A stretch of DNA of 16,044 bases, taken from positions 1 through 16,044 of the forward strand of contig CALDIA010000018.1 in the NCBI GenBank assembly GCA_937901455.1, read 5' to 3'. Within the stretch, counting starts at the first letter, position 1; each line of letters starts with the position of its first letter. Position numbers and translations under genes: made by a program. The notes beneath the pieces are model-generated. The model saw only the letters and a list, made by a program, of their open reading frames with translations. It was not told the DNA's origin and did no database searches. Shown piece by piece: positions 1-7,646 of this stretch. This DNA is from an uncultured Bacteroidales bacterium. GTDB lineage: Bacteria > Bacteroidota > Bacteroidia > Bacteroidales > WCHB1-69.

Positions 1-777
1 GGCACGGTGGAGTACATCAGGGAAAACTATCCTGAGATTATCCTCATCGAGTCGAAGGAAAACCTTGGATTCGGCAAGGGCAATAATCTGGCACTGAAAT
101 ATGCCTACGAGCATGGGTGTGACTATGTGTTTTTGTTGAATCAGGATGCGTGGATTGACACGGATGATGTTGTGGAAAAACTTGTTGAGGTGGCTCATCG
201 ACATCCCGAATATGGGATTTTGAGTCCGATGCATCTGAGTGTTGATAAGTCTGGACTTGTCATGAAAGAGTTTTGCCGACAACCATGTAATGAGAAATTG
301 ATAACAGATCTCTATCTGAATAAACTGTCGGATATTTACGAGACAACTTATATCCATGCGGCTGCCTGGTTAATTCCATTTCAAACATTGCAAACAGTGG
401 GCGGATTTGACCCTATTTATTTCCATTATGGAGAGGATGACGATTATCTCCATCGTGTGAGATATCATAAAAAGAAGATAGGTGTTTGTCCTTTTGTGAA
501 AATCATCCATGACCATCATGACCATCAAAAAACTTCCGAACAATTACAATATTTTCATAACCTAAATCAATTGGTGGAATATATGGACATTAATCGTCCG
601 TTTAAGGTGCGTGAATATATGAAACGATATAGGAATAAGTGGTTGCGGTGCGTTCGCCAATCAGGTTTCAAGCAAAGCCGTTATATACTAAAAGACATTT
701 TGTTTCTTCGTGAAAAATCGAATGAAATCCAATGTCACAGAAAACATAATATGCAAGTAGGGAGTTCTTGGCTTTAG
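1..777 (+). CDS. Family 2 glycosyltransferase (rhamnosyltransferase-like), 5' truncated by window start
   Basis: The reading frame is already open at base 1, so the start codon lies upstream; the GTG at base 7 is internal. The visible part begins inside the GT-A nucleotide-sugar-binding domain: ENLGFGKGNN is the conserved loop of WbbL-type rhamnosyltransferases, followed by LLNQDAWID, the metal-binding DxD region in its NQDA variant. Further on, VGGFDPIYFHYGEDDDYLHR carries the acceptor-side acidic residues (ED) typical of this family. The C-terminal ~80 residues are basic and unremarkable, with no membrane segment. It probably transfers a deoxyhexose to a lipid-linked oligosaccharide at the cytoplasmic membrane face; donor and acceptor cannot be read from the sequence. 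The gene ends 39 bases before the asparagine-synthetase-like gene and is likely co-transcribed with it. Confidence 0.9.
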   Translation, partial: GTVEYIRENYPEIILIESKENLGFGKGNNLALKYAYEHGCDYVFLLNQDAWIDTDDVVEKLVEVAHRHPEYGILSPMHLSVDKSGLVMKEFCRQPCNEKLITDLYLNKLSDIYETTYIHAAAWLIPFQTLQTVGGFDPIYFHYGEDDDYLHRVRYHKKKIGVCPFVKIIHDHHDHQKTSEQLQYFHNLNQLVEYMDINRPFKVREYMKRYRNKWLRCVRQSGFKQSRYILKDILFLREKSNEIQCHRKHNMQVGSSWL

Positions 778-816
778 GCCTTGTAACAACATATAATATA
801 TAGTTGTTGTAGTTTC

Positions 817-2412
817 ATGATAAAGGTTTATTACGATTTTGTTTCCCGTGATTGTGTTTTTACGGGTGAAGCGTTTGAAAATGAGGACCATTCGCTGGTG
901 TTGTGCAATAATAGTGCTACCTGTCCAGCTGCGGATATCCTCTCTGCTTATTCGAGTTATGGAACCGAATGTGTCAAATACTTGCAAGGTGCCTTTTCTT
1001 TTGCACTATATGATAAGAAACAGAGACACCTGATGGTCGTAAGGGACAAGTTGGGTGAAAGACAGATGTATTATTCCCAATTGCCTACGGGTGTTATGTT
1101 TTCTTCAGACTTAAAGGAGATTCTTCGGTATATAAAGCACCCCACCATTCGCCCTCATGAGTTGGCCCAACCTATGAGGCACAACTATCCCATTGAACCA
1201 CAACATACATGGATCGACCAGATTTTGCGCCTTTGCGACGGCGAATATGCCGAAGTTGACGAAGATGGACTCATAATCCACAAATATTTTAGAAGAGACT
1301 ACACCCAGACGTTTTCTGGAAGTAAGGAACAAGCCATACAGCAAAGTCTTGAGCTTTTACGGAAAGCGACACAAAAATGCTTTGATAATGCACCTGGTCC
1401 TGTGGCGGTCTTGCTTAGCGGTGGACTTGACTCCACTTCAATTGCTGCTTTTGCAAAGGAAACCCAGCAAGAAGTGCATGTCTTTTCTGCTGGGTATAGG
1501 GGAAATAACAATAGATTGATTGATGAACGTGATGTGGCCAAGCGTTTTGCGAACGATTTCGGTCTGGTTTATCATGAGGTTGAATTAGATTTCAGAGATT
1601 TCCAAAACAATCTGGATGAATTGGCTCCATATTTAGACGAACCTGCTTTTGACGTGAATTGCATGGTGCAATATGCATTGTTCAAAAAAGTGGCAGAGTC
1701 GGGCTTCAAGACGGTGCTACATGGGGTAGGAGGAGATGATAGTTTTTATGCCTCAAAGGAGTCTCAACGGTTAGTAAAGATATTGCAATTGCATAATCAG
1801 TTCATACAGTTGTATCCTGCAAAGAAGCACATGAAAGAGTATTTATCGTTCGTGATGCGTCATTGGAAACATTTACTGTGGCCTACCGATGCTGCTATTG
1901 CCAGTGAGATGAATCCAACTCCGTGGACTTACGAACCCTATCACCGGTTTGCAAAGAATGCAACACTGTTGTGCGGAGAGGATGAGATAAATTTCCAGGG
2001 CCTGTATGTGGAACATCGTTACCCACAGCATGAGAACATCGTGACTCATTATGGAGACTTGTTCTCTAATTATGCTACGTTAATGGGTACCTATTTGTGC
2101 AATAAATTATGCGCCGCTAATGGAGTAGAAATACGGTTCCCGTTTATGGATCCGGAATTGGTGACTTTTTTGGATAGTATTCCCTTGGACTTGAAGTTTG
2201 ACCCTGAACGGCCAAAGCAATTCCAAAGAGAAATCATGGCTGGTATACTTCCTGATTATATTTTGAATGAAAGGAAGCGTGGCTTTGAACCTCCTTTTGA
2301 TTTCATTTGGAAAATGTGCGGTGCGTATAAATACAAACGAATAAAATCCGACTATGTTTTTTTCAATAGCATGATGGCCGATAGGATGATTGATAATTTA
2401 TTGAAAGAATGA
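817..2412 (+). CDS. Asparagine-synthetase-like (AsnB family) enzyme lacking the glutaminase Cys nucleophile
   Basis: 531 residues. The C-terminal synthetase domain is clear: the ATP pyrophosphatase loop SGGLDSTS (residues 201-208), an HGVGGDDSFY segment (302-311) matching the SGEGxDExF motif, and ANGVEIRFPFMD near the end. The N-terminal part keeps pieces of the class-II glutamine amidotransferase fold (LQGAFSFALYD, then RDKLGERQMYYS) but starts MIKVYY. There is no Cys at position 2, and the region holding the glutamine-binding NGEIYN motif of AsnB is missing. An in-frame TAA at 784 and no other ATG rule out a longer normal start. It is therefore probably ammonia-dependent or uses another nitrogen donor. 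The first Glu of SGEGxDE is Val304, so it may not make asparagine. In polysaccharide loci such proteins are thought to amidate sugar carboxylates; that role is inferred. Its stop overlaps the next start as ATGA. Confidence 0.85.
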   Translation: MIKVYYDFVSRDCVFTGEAFENEDHSLVLCNNSATCPAADILSAYSSYGTECVKYLQGAFSFALYDKKQRHLMVVRDKLGERQMYYSQLPTGVMFSSDLKEILRYIKHPTIRPHELAQPMRHNYPIEPQHTWIDQILRLCDGEYAEVDEDGLIIHKYFRRDYTQTFSGSKEQAIQQSLELLRKATQKCFDNAPGPVAVLLSGGLDSTSIAAFAKETQQEVHVFSAGYRGNNNRLIDERDVAKRFANDFGLVYHEVELDFRDFQNNLDELAPYLDEPAFDVNCMVQYALFKKVAESGFKTVLHGVGGDDSFYASKESQRLVKILQLHNQFIQLYPAKKHMKEYLSFVMRHWKHLLWPTDAAIASEMNPTPWTYEPYHRFAKNATLLCGEDEINFQGLYVEHRYPQHENIVTHYGDLFSNYATLMGTYLCNKLCAANGVEIRFPFMDPELVTFLDSIPLDLKFDPERPKQFQREIMAGILPDYILNERKRGFEPPFDFIWKMCGAYKYKRIKSDYVFFNSMMADRMIDNLLKE

Positions 2413-3404
2413 TGCTGGCACCTGTCATAGTTTTTGCTTACGATCGTCCAGATCATTTGAAACGGGCACTTGATGCACTTGCAAAGAATGACCTTGCAAG
2501 TGAGTCCGTATTGTATGTGTATTGCGACGGCGCAAGAGAGTGGGGAGGAGAGGAGGAAGAGGTGCAAAGGAAAGCGCAAGGCTGTTATATCGCAAAGCGA
2601 TACGGCATAATGTATTGTCCAAAAGAAGATTACAGGGCATATTTGGAGCGTATCGAAATGACTAGGCTGGTTGCGCGCCAGCAGACGGGTTTCAAAGAAG
2701 TGCATGTGGTTGAGCGAGAGAAAAACATCGGATTGGCGGATAACATTGTCGGAGCGGTGACGGAGATTGTTAACCGGTATGACCGTGTAATTGCATTTGA
2801 AGACGATATTGTTTGCACAAGAGGGTGCTTGACTTACCTTAATGACGCGCTTGAGGTTTATGAAGATGATGATAAAGTGATGCACATCTCCGCATGGATG
2901 TATCCCAATAAAGGACAGTTTCCAACAACGTTTTTTTACGATAGTCCATATCCCGCAGGCGGTTGGGCAACTTGGAAACGAGCATGGAAACACTTTAACC
3001 CCGATGTTGCGGACCATGTTGCGTTTTGGCAGGACAAGTGGAAAGAGTTTGATATTGAAGGAGAAGACCATCTTAGTCGTCAGCTTATAGGGAATTTTAA
3101 TGGAACATTGAAAACATGGTATGTCAAATGGTATAGTTCCATGCGGCGTATGGATGGTTTGTGCCTTTATCCTGGAACGGCAATGTCAAACAACATAGGG
3201 TGGGACAATTCGGGTGAGACTTCATTGTCCAGTACACGTTATTATGTTGAACATCCTGCCGAATACACCAAAGTGGAACGTGTGCAAATTGAACGTAACC
3301 GCAAGGCTTTCAAGTTTATTCGTATATGGTATTCGGGGCATTGGTATTCTAAACGGCATCGTCGACAATGGCTATCTCTTCTGAAAAAATGGTTGCATTT
3401 ATGA
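2409..3404 (+). CDS. Glycosyltransferase, GT-A fold with EDD metal site (GT2/GNT-I-like)
   Basis: 331 residues, soluble. The N-terminus APVIVFAYDRPDHLKRALDA is the first beta-strand and loop of a GT-A nucleotide-sugar-binding domain. EKNIGLADNI (about 104-113) precedes AFEDDIV (129-135), whose EDD is the likely metal and donor-phosphate site. HISAW followed by PAGGWATWKRAWK resembles the acceptor region of enzymes with the N-acetylglucosaminyltransferase-I layout. The donor sugar cannot be assigned. The start is fixed by the ATGA overlap with the preceding gene, which indicates translational coupling; a second Met follows at once. The stop TGA itself overlaps an ATG at 3401 that begins the remnant of a lost gene. 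Confidence 0.85.
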   Translation: MMLAPVIVFAYDRPDHLKRALDALAKNDLASESVLYVYCDGAREWGGEEEEVQRKAQGCYIAKRYGIMYCPKEDYRAYLERIEMTRLVARQQTGFKEVHVVEREKNIGLADNIVGAVTEIVNRYDRVIAFEDDIVCTRGCLTYLNDALEVYEDDDKVMHISAWMYPNKGQFPTTFFYDSPYPAGGWATWKRAWKHFNPDVADHVAFWQDKWKEFDIEGEDHLSRQLIGNFNGTLKTWYVKWYSSMRRMDGLCLYPGTAMSNNIGWDNSGETSLSSTRYYVEHPAEYTKVERVQIERNRKAFKFIRIWYSGHWYSKRHRRQWLSLLKKWLHL

Positions 3405-3470
3405 TGAGAAACAGACCTAAATATCGGTAGCTGTCATCACCTACAACTAGCAGATTGTCTCAAACAGTTT
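3401..3470 (+). pseudogene. Fossil 5' end of a family 2 glycosyltransferase gene
   Basis: An ATG at 3401 overlaps the upstream TGA as ATGA, the usual coupling in this operon. Translation gives MMRNRPK and then, if one A is restored in the run at 3418-3420, ISVAVITYN followed by a TAG where a Gln codon is expected. ISVAVITYNQ is the first strand of a GT2 domain. Bases 3421-3453 match 4926-4958 of the intact GT2 gene downstream at about 29 of 33 positions, with differences mostly at third codon positions; after that the match fades (ATTG, CAAACAG against ATTG, CAGACG). The remnant therefore has a one-base frameshift, a nonsense change and no downstream body. It looks like the stump left when the AlbA_2 region replaced or displaced a GT2 gene. 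The homology is visible; the history is inferred. Confidence 0.6.
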
Positions 3471-3476
3471 TCAACC

Positions 3477-3513
3477 GTGTCGGAAAGTGGATGAAAAAGT
3501 GGGTTTCCGACAC
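3477..3513. repeat. Perfect 10-bp inverted repeat upstream of the AlbA_2 gene
   Basis: GTGTCGGAAA at 3477-3486 and TTTCCGACAC at 3504-3513 are exact inverted copies separated by 17 bases. The right arm ends 20 bases before the ATG of the AlbA_2 gene. Two explanations fit: an operator bound by that gene's own C-terminal winged helix, or an end structure of a small mobile element that carried the gene in. It is not a typical intrinsic terminator, because no T-run follows. Confidence 0.6.
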
Positions 3514-3533
3514 AAAGCAAATAATGACACGAA

Positions 3534-4866
3534 ATGTTGACCCAAGACAAAATATACGACTTGCTCCGTAGGGGCGAAAAAGTTACGCTCGAATGCAAGC
3601 GGGCAAGCCATAAGTTGCCCAACAGCGTTTGGGAGACCTATTCCGCCATGGCCAATACCTACGGCGGAATCATTCTGCTTGGCATTGACGAGGTGAAGTC
3701 CGAGAAGGAATGGCGCAAACGCTATCCCGTTGTGGGATTGGCCGACGCCGAAAAGTTTCGCATGGATTTTTGGAATCTGCTCAACGATACCGAAAAGGTG
3801 AACCTCAATCTTCTGATTGACGATGACGTTGAGATTGTGAAGGTGGAAGGGAAAGAGATTATCGCCATCCACGTCCCTCAGGCCGACTATCACCAAAAGC
3901 CCGTGTTCGTCAACGGCAACATGAACAAAGGCACTTACAAACGCAACCACGAGGGCGACTATCACTGCAAGGAATCGGAGCTGCGTGCCATGATTCGCGA
4001 CGCCAGCGACGAGGGCAACGACGGCGGGATTGCTGATGTTTGGCAAGGGCCTCTCCATTCGAGAGCGTTTCGACATGATACGTTTTGATTATGTCGACAA
4101 GACCCGTTTGGCAAAGGGGCAGCGCTACCGCGACCGCTTGACCTACGATGGCGATTGGGAAAACAACCTGTTCAGGTTCTTGACCATGGTGATGCCCAGG
4201 CTGACACGCGACTTGCCGGTTCCTTTCGTGTTGGAAGGCGTACAGCGCGTGGATGATACGCCTATGCACAAGCTGCTACGCGAAGCCATGACCAATATGA
4301 TTATCCACGCCGATTTTATGGCGGAAGGCATACTGAAAGTGGAAAAACGTGACGACGGCTATCTGTTCAGCAACCCCGGTACGTTGAAGTTGCCCGTTGA
4401 GGAAATCTATCGCGGCGGTGTTTCGGCGGCTCGCAACCCTCATATCCAGGACTTGCTACGCATGATTGGTTACGGTGATAATTCGGGAACAGGTTTTCCC
4501 GAAATGGTCGAGGTTTGGGGAAACGCATGGGGCGAAAAGCCGGTGCTTAACGAACGCTACGAGTTGCAAATCGTGGAGCTTTCGTTTGGCGGGATGAACC
4601 GTGAGGAAGGCAATCCGCCTGTAAATCCTGAAAATCTGCCTGTAAATCCTGAAAATCTGCCTGTAAATCTTGGCGAATTAGACAAACAAATTTTAATGGA
4701 AATGATGGCTAAGCCCATGTTGACCTATGCACAATTGGCAACTTTGGTTGGAAGAACTAGGGAAACCATACGGATTCATATCAAGTCATTGAAAGAAAAA
4801 GGGTTAATTACCCGCGTTGGTTCCGACAAGGATGGCCATTGGCAAGTGGTGAGAAATGAAGATTGA
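3534..4866 (+). pseudogene. AlbA_2 (Schlafen-like) / RecG-type HATPase / winged-helix regulator, broken by internal deletion
   Basis: Two frames together make one recognisable protein. Frame 1 (3534-4088) encodes the AlbA_2 nucleic-acid-binding domain (ECKRA, then ANTYGGIILLGIDE) up to RDASDEGND, after which it becomes meaningless. A second frame resumes near 4021 with AGLLMFGKGLSIRERFD and continues to 4866. It holds the HATPase_c_4-like domain (LREAMTNMIIHADF, NPGTLKLP, RMIGYGDNSGTGFP) and a C-terminal winged helix (TYAQLATLVGRTRETIRIHI). In intact relatives, as I recall them, about 60 residues lie between the DGND-like and GLLMFG segments. Those are absent here and the frames do not match, so an out-of-frame deletion at about 4015-4022 has split the gene. 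The start at 3534 is fixed by an in-frame TGA at 3525. GC content looks higher (about 55% in 3601-3660) than in flanking genes, which suggests a foreign origin. Confidence 0.8.
4618..4669 (+). repeat. 21-bp in-frame tandem repeat (PVNPENL units)
   Basis: The unit cctgtaaatcctgaaaatctg occurs exactly at 4618-4638 and 4639-4659, and its first ten bases recur at 4660-4669. It encodes a seven-residue Pro/Asn-rich linker between the HATPase-like and winged-helix domains of the AlbA_2 pseudogene. Copy number may vary by slippage without breaking the frame. Confidence 0.9.
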
Positions 4867-4886
4867 AAAAAAATCGTGTTTATGGT

Positions 4887-5912
4887 ATGTCAATTGGTAT
4901 GTGTGAAAAAGAGAATAAACCATTAATCTCGGTAGCCGTCATCACCTATAACCAGCAGGATACCATTGCCCAGACGTTGGATAGCATACTCATGCAAAAG
5001 GGCGACTTTAACATGGAATTGGTGATAGGCGAAGATTGCAGTACCGACAACACTTGGAACATTTGCCAAGACTATGCGGCGCGTTATCCCGACATTGTCC
5101 GGTTGCTTCCCAATACCCATAACTTGGGAATTATGGGCAATTATGCCCGAACGGTTCTGGCATGCTCAGGTGAGTTTGTTGGCGAAATCGCAGGAGATGA
5201 CTATTATTATGACGACCATGCGTTAGAGAAGCAGGTGTCGTTTTTGCAACAACGTCCCGATTACGGCTTTATGACTGTAAATGGATATAGATACTATGTC
5301 CGTCGAAACAAATTAGTGTTGGGACTGGCACCGGCACATCCCTATACTGATGGCAATGTTAAGCCCTTTTACTTTTCGGAGCATTATTCGGGCGGTGTGT
5401 ATGCAACGCCTGTGGGGGTGATGTTTCGTCGCAGTTTGTTGAAACATGTTGATTTCAATGAAATTATAAAACGCAGGTTGCCTGTCGAGGATTATCCTTT
5501 GCAAGCCATATTCTCTCAATATACCAAATTCGGTTGGCTTCCAGACCCATTGGTGGTTTATAGAATCTATAAAGAGTCAGCGACGTTTTTGTCATTCAAT
5601 AGTCCCAAGTACCTTTCTTACCATAAGGGATTGATGGATACAAGGCGCTATTTGAATGAGTTGTTTCCTCAAGATGCCTGTTTTACTGAACCGCAGATGC
5701 TGGATTATGAGTTTTATAAGGAATTCCAGCTTTATTTGCACCGAATGCAATATAGACGAGCAAAATCGCTGATCAACAAGTATCGGTCGCTCATAGGGGA
5801 CCAGCCGCATTTTAATCAAGCAAAGCGTTTCTCCAAGACATGGCTGCATTTCTTCCTGTTTTCCTTATATAAAAAGATGGTTTTTCTGAAAGACCGTTAT
5901 TCGAGAACATAA
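4887..5912 (+). CDS. Family 2 glycosyltransferase
   Basis: About 341 residues from the ATG at 4887; an ATG at 4899 is an equally plausible start, and a TTG at 4863 overlapping the preceding stop is less likely. The N-terminus has the GT-A strand PLISVAVITYNQ, then VIGEDCSTDNT (about 46-56, nucleotide binding) and GEIAGDDYYYD (99-109), whose GDD supplies the metal-binding aspartates. Downstream, RRLPVEDYPL carries the ED often found near the catalytic base. The last ~90 residues are basic and aromatic, perhaps for membrane association, with no clear membrane helix. It likely adds one sugar to the lipid-linked repeat unit; specificity is unknown. Its 5' end is homologous to the fossil at 3401-3470, so the two probably descend from related or duplicated genes. 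Confidence 0.88.
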   Translation: MSIGMCEKENKPLISVAVITYNQQDTIAQTLDSILMQKGDFNMELVIGEDCSTDNTWNICQDYAARYPDIVRLLPNTHNLGIMGNYARTVLACSGEFVGEIAGDDYYYDDHALEKQVSFLQQRPDYGFMTVNGYRYYVRRNKLVLGLAPAHPYTDGNVKPFYFSEHYSGGVYATPVGVMFRRSLLKHVDFNEIIKRRLPVEDYPLQAIFSQYTKFGWLPDPLVVYRIYKESATFLSFNSPKYLSYHKGLMDTRRYLNELFPQDACFTEPQMLDYEFYKEFQLYLHRMQYRRAKSLINKYRSLIGDQPHFNQAKRFSKTWLHFFLFSLYKKMVFLKDRYSRT

Positions 5913-5922
5913 ATCTATTGCT

Positions 5923-6342
5923 ATGTCACGTTACACAGTTCATGATTGTACGATACTTGAATTTGACAAGCATCATTCTTCAAAAGGAAACTTGTCGGTG
6001 GTGGAGAACCAAAAGGACATTCCTTTCGACATCAAGCGCGTCTATTACCTTTATGATGTGCCTGGTGGTGAATCCCGTGGCGCTCATGCGCATAAGGAAT
6101 TGTATCAATTGATGATCGCGGCGAGTGGCTCATTTCGGGTGACCTTAGATGATGGCCAAGAAAAGAAGTCGTTTTACCTTAATCGACCGTATCAGGGATT
6201 GTTGGTCAAGCCTGGACTTTGGCGTGATTTAAGCGATTTCTCTTCAGGAGCGGTTTGCTTGGTCTTGGCATCAGAGGTGTACGATGAGAACGATTATATC
6301 CGTAATTATCGCGATTTTTTAGCTTTCAAGAAAAAACAATAG
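5923..6342 (+). CDS. dTDP-4-keto-6-deoxyglucose 3,4-ketoisomerase (FdtA/QdtA family cupin)
   Basis: 139 residues, a full-length single cupin domain of the WxcM-like/FdtA family. The signature RGAHAHKELYQLM (52-64) contains His55 and His57, the pair expected at the active site. GLLVKPGLWRDLSDFSSG and the C-terminal YDENDYIRNYRDF are also family hallmarks. The enzyme moves the keto group of dTDP-4-keto-6-deoxy-D-glucose from C4 to C3, ready for transamination to a 3-amino-3,6-dideoxy sugar. Whether the product has galacto (FdtA, Fuc3N) or gluco (QdtA, Qui3N) configuration cannot be decided here. The matching aminotransferase lies about 4.5 kb downstream, beyond the AAA cassette. It starts 10 bases after the preceding GT and ends one base before the ATP-grasp gene, so it is clearly co-transcribed. 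Confidence 0.88.
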   Translation: MSRYTVHDCTILEFDKHHSSKGNLSVVENQKDIPFDIKRVYYLYDVPGGESRGAHAHKELYQLMIAASGSFRVTLDDGQEKKSFYLNRPYQGLLVKPGLWRDLSDFSSGAVCLVLASEVYDENDYIRNYRDFLAFKKKQ

Positions 6343-6343
6343 C

Positions 6344-7624
6344 ATGGAAAAGTATTTTGTTTTACTGGGTGCTAACAAGCTTCTTTTCGGGCAAGTGGTT
6401 CATCTTCGGGAGTTGGGGTATAAGGTGATTGTGGTGGCATGGAACGACCATCCCGACATCACGGGGGACATGTTCCTCCAGTTGGATGTGAAGGACGCGA
6501 AGGCCATCATCGCCCGCTTGGAGGAGCTGGGACTGAAGGACAAGGTGAGGGGTGCGCTGTCGAGCATCGACCTGGCGGCCCCCACGGTGAACGCCATCAA
6601 CCGCTGGTGCGGCAACAAAACGATGCCGGAGAAGTTCGACAAGGTGCTCTCGAAAGAGGAGATGCGCGACGCGTGGATGAAGGCGGGGGTGTTCAACCGT
6701 ATCTCAAAGATGGACAACGAATACTCGTTGGAGGAGATTTACGAGACCTCGCAGCGGATGAAGCTGATATGCAAGCCCAATGTGGCGGCCAGCTCGCGCG
6801 GTATCACCATCTTGGAGAAGGGTCAGACCCGCGAAGCCTTGCAGGAGGCTCTTGACAAGGCCAAGGAGACATCGTTCGACGGTCGTTGCCTGATAGAGGA
6901 GTTTGTGGAGGGCGAGGAGTTTACGGTGGATATGCTGGGCGACGCCTACGGCAACGTGAACTGCTACAGCAGCAGCATCCAGCATCACTCACTGTATGCG
7001 CTGAAGAACCACGTGACGGTGATACACCACTGGAACTCGCGCAAGTATGATGACGAGACGTGGGTGCGCATCGCCAACTTCGGCATCGCCTGTTACAAGG
7101 CATTGGGGCTGCACAGCATGTTCGGTCACTTGGAAATCATCATGAAGGAGGACGGCACGTTTACGCCTTTGGAGATGGGTGCCCGCAGCAGCGGATTCAT
7201 CTGTAGCCACACCGTGTGGAAAGCCTCAGGCCACGACTACCTTGGCGACTATGTGCGGATGCTGCACGGTGAGGCCATCGAGCCGGGCAACTATATGAAC
7301 GGGTCGGATGCCTCGATGTGGTTTGGCTACGACATCCCCTCACACAGCCATTCGGTGAAGGCCACGGACATCACCAAGTTCCTTGACCCGCAAATCACGG
7401 TGTTGTATGAGAACCACGACGGTCTGAAGGTAGGCGTGGACTATGGCGACTATATCAACGACGGCGACCGCGACAAATTCGGCTATGCCATACTCTGCGG
7501 GCCTCGCGATGTGATGACATACGAAAGTGTGCAGGAATCGAATGAAAAGTTCTTGGATAAATTCCTTGGTAGATGTAACTCGTTGATTGACAGTACTCAA
7601 TGTAGAGTGGCAAGGGGGGGGTAA
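6344..7624 (+). CDS. ATP-grasp ligase (carboxylate-amine ligase type), C-terminus set by a poly-G tract
   Basis: 426 residues. An N-terminal Rossmann-like preATP-grasp domain (FVLLGANKLLFGQVVHLRELG) is followed by the ATP-grasp fold: CKPNVAASSRG (143-153) is the lysine and flexible loop over ATP, EEFVEGEEFTVD (185-196) binds adenine and ribose, and TPLEMGARSSG (274-284) supplies the Mg-binding Glu277. Such enzymes join a carboxylate to an amine through an acyl phosphate. In sugar loci a likely role is attaching an amino or hydroxy acid to an aminosugar, here perhaps the 3-amino sugar made by its neighbours; the substrate is inferred. The middle is GC-rich (about 60-67% in two 60-base samples) while the ends are not, suggesting a mosaic. 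The last codons lie in an eight-G run. With seven G the frame would stay open 29 further codons to a TGA overlapping the next ATG, so the native C-terminus is uncertain. Confidence 0.85.
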   Translation: MEKYFVLLGANKLLFGQVVHLRELGYKVIVVAWNDHPDITGDMFLQLDVKDAKAIIARLEELGLKDKVRGALSSIDLAAPTVNAINRWCGNKTMPEKFDKVLSKEEMRDAWMKAGVFNRISKMDNEYSLEEIYETSQRMKLICKPNVAASSRGITILEKGQTREALQEALDKAKETSFDGRCLIEEFVEGEEFTVDMLGDAYGNVNCYSSSIQHHSLYALKNHVTVIHHWNSRKYDDETWVRIANFGIACYKALGLHSMFGHLEIIMKEDGTFTPLEMGARSSGFICSHTVWKASGHDYLGDYVRMLHGEAIEPGNYMNGSDASMWFGYDIPSHSHSVKATDITKFLDPQITVLYENHDGLKVGVDYGDYINDGDRDKFGYAILCGPRDVMTYESVQESNEKFLDKFLGRCNSLIDSTQCRVARGG

Positions 7625-7646
7625 ACAACTAATAATCAACAAGTTA
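7576..7646. repeat. Imperfect inverted repeat (12/13) bracketing the poly-G tract
   Basis: TAACTCGTTGATT at 7576-7588 is complementary at 12 of 13 positions to AATCAACAAGTTA at 7634-7646. The 45-base loop contains the eight-G run and the stop codon of the ATP-grasp gene. It could be a small repetitive element that has become the 3' end of the gene, or an RNA hairpin at the gene junction. Confidence 0.5.
7614..7621 (+). other. Eight-base poly-G tract at the ATP-grasp stop codon
   Basis: Eight consecutive G directly precede TAA (7622-7624). The tract encodes the end of Arg and two Gly codons. It is the only long G homopolymer in the window and a candidate slippage site; the consequence is described under the findings. 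Confidence 0.9.

Noticed and set aside
784..810. Imperfect AT-rich hairpin (ACAAC...GTTGT) between the first GT and the asparagine-synthetase-like gene
   Set aside because: The stem is short and almost all A-T with no following T-run, so it is neither a convincing terminator nor a regulatory element.
2352..3071. 239-residue minus-strand open frame
   Set aside because: It lies opposite the GT at 2409, is Cys/His-rich without motif, and has no supporting start context.
3491..3568. Short open frame starting MKKWVSDTKQ before the AlbA_2 gene
   Set aside because: It lies across the palindrome and overlaps the AlbA_2 start in another frame, with no recognisable product.
4866..4873. Run of eight A at the TTG start frame of the GT2 gene as a phase-variation tract
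   Set aside because: The more likely ATG starts at 4887 or 4899 lie downstream of it, so slippage would not change the protein.
6439..6855. 138-residue plus-strand frame inside the ATP-grasp gene
   Set aside because: It is a low-complexity Gly/Arg-rich frame caused by high GC, with the real ligase motifs in another frame.
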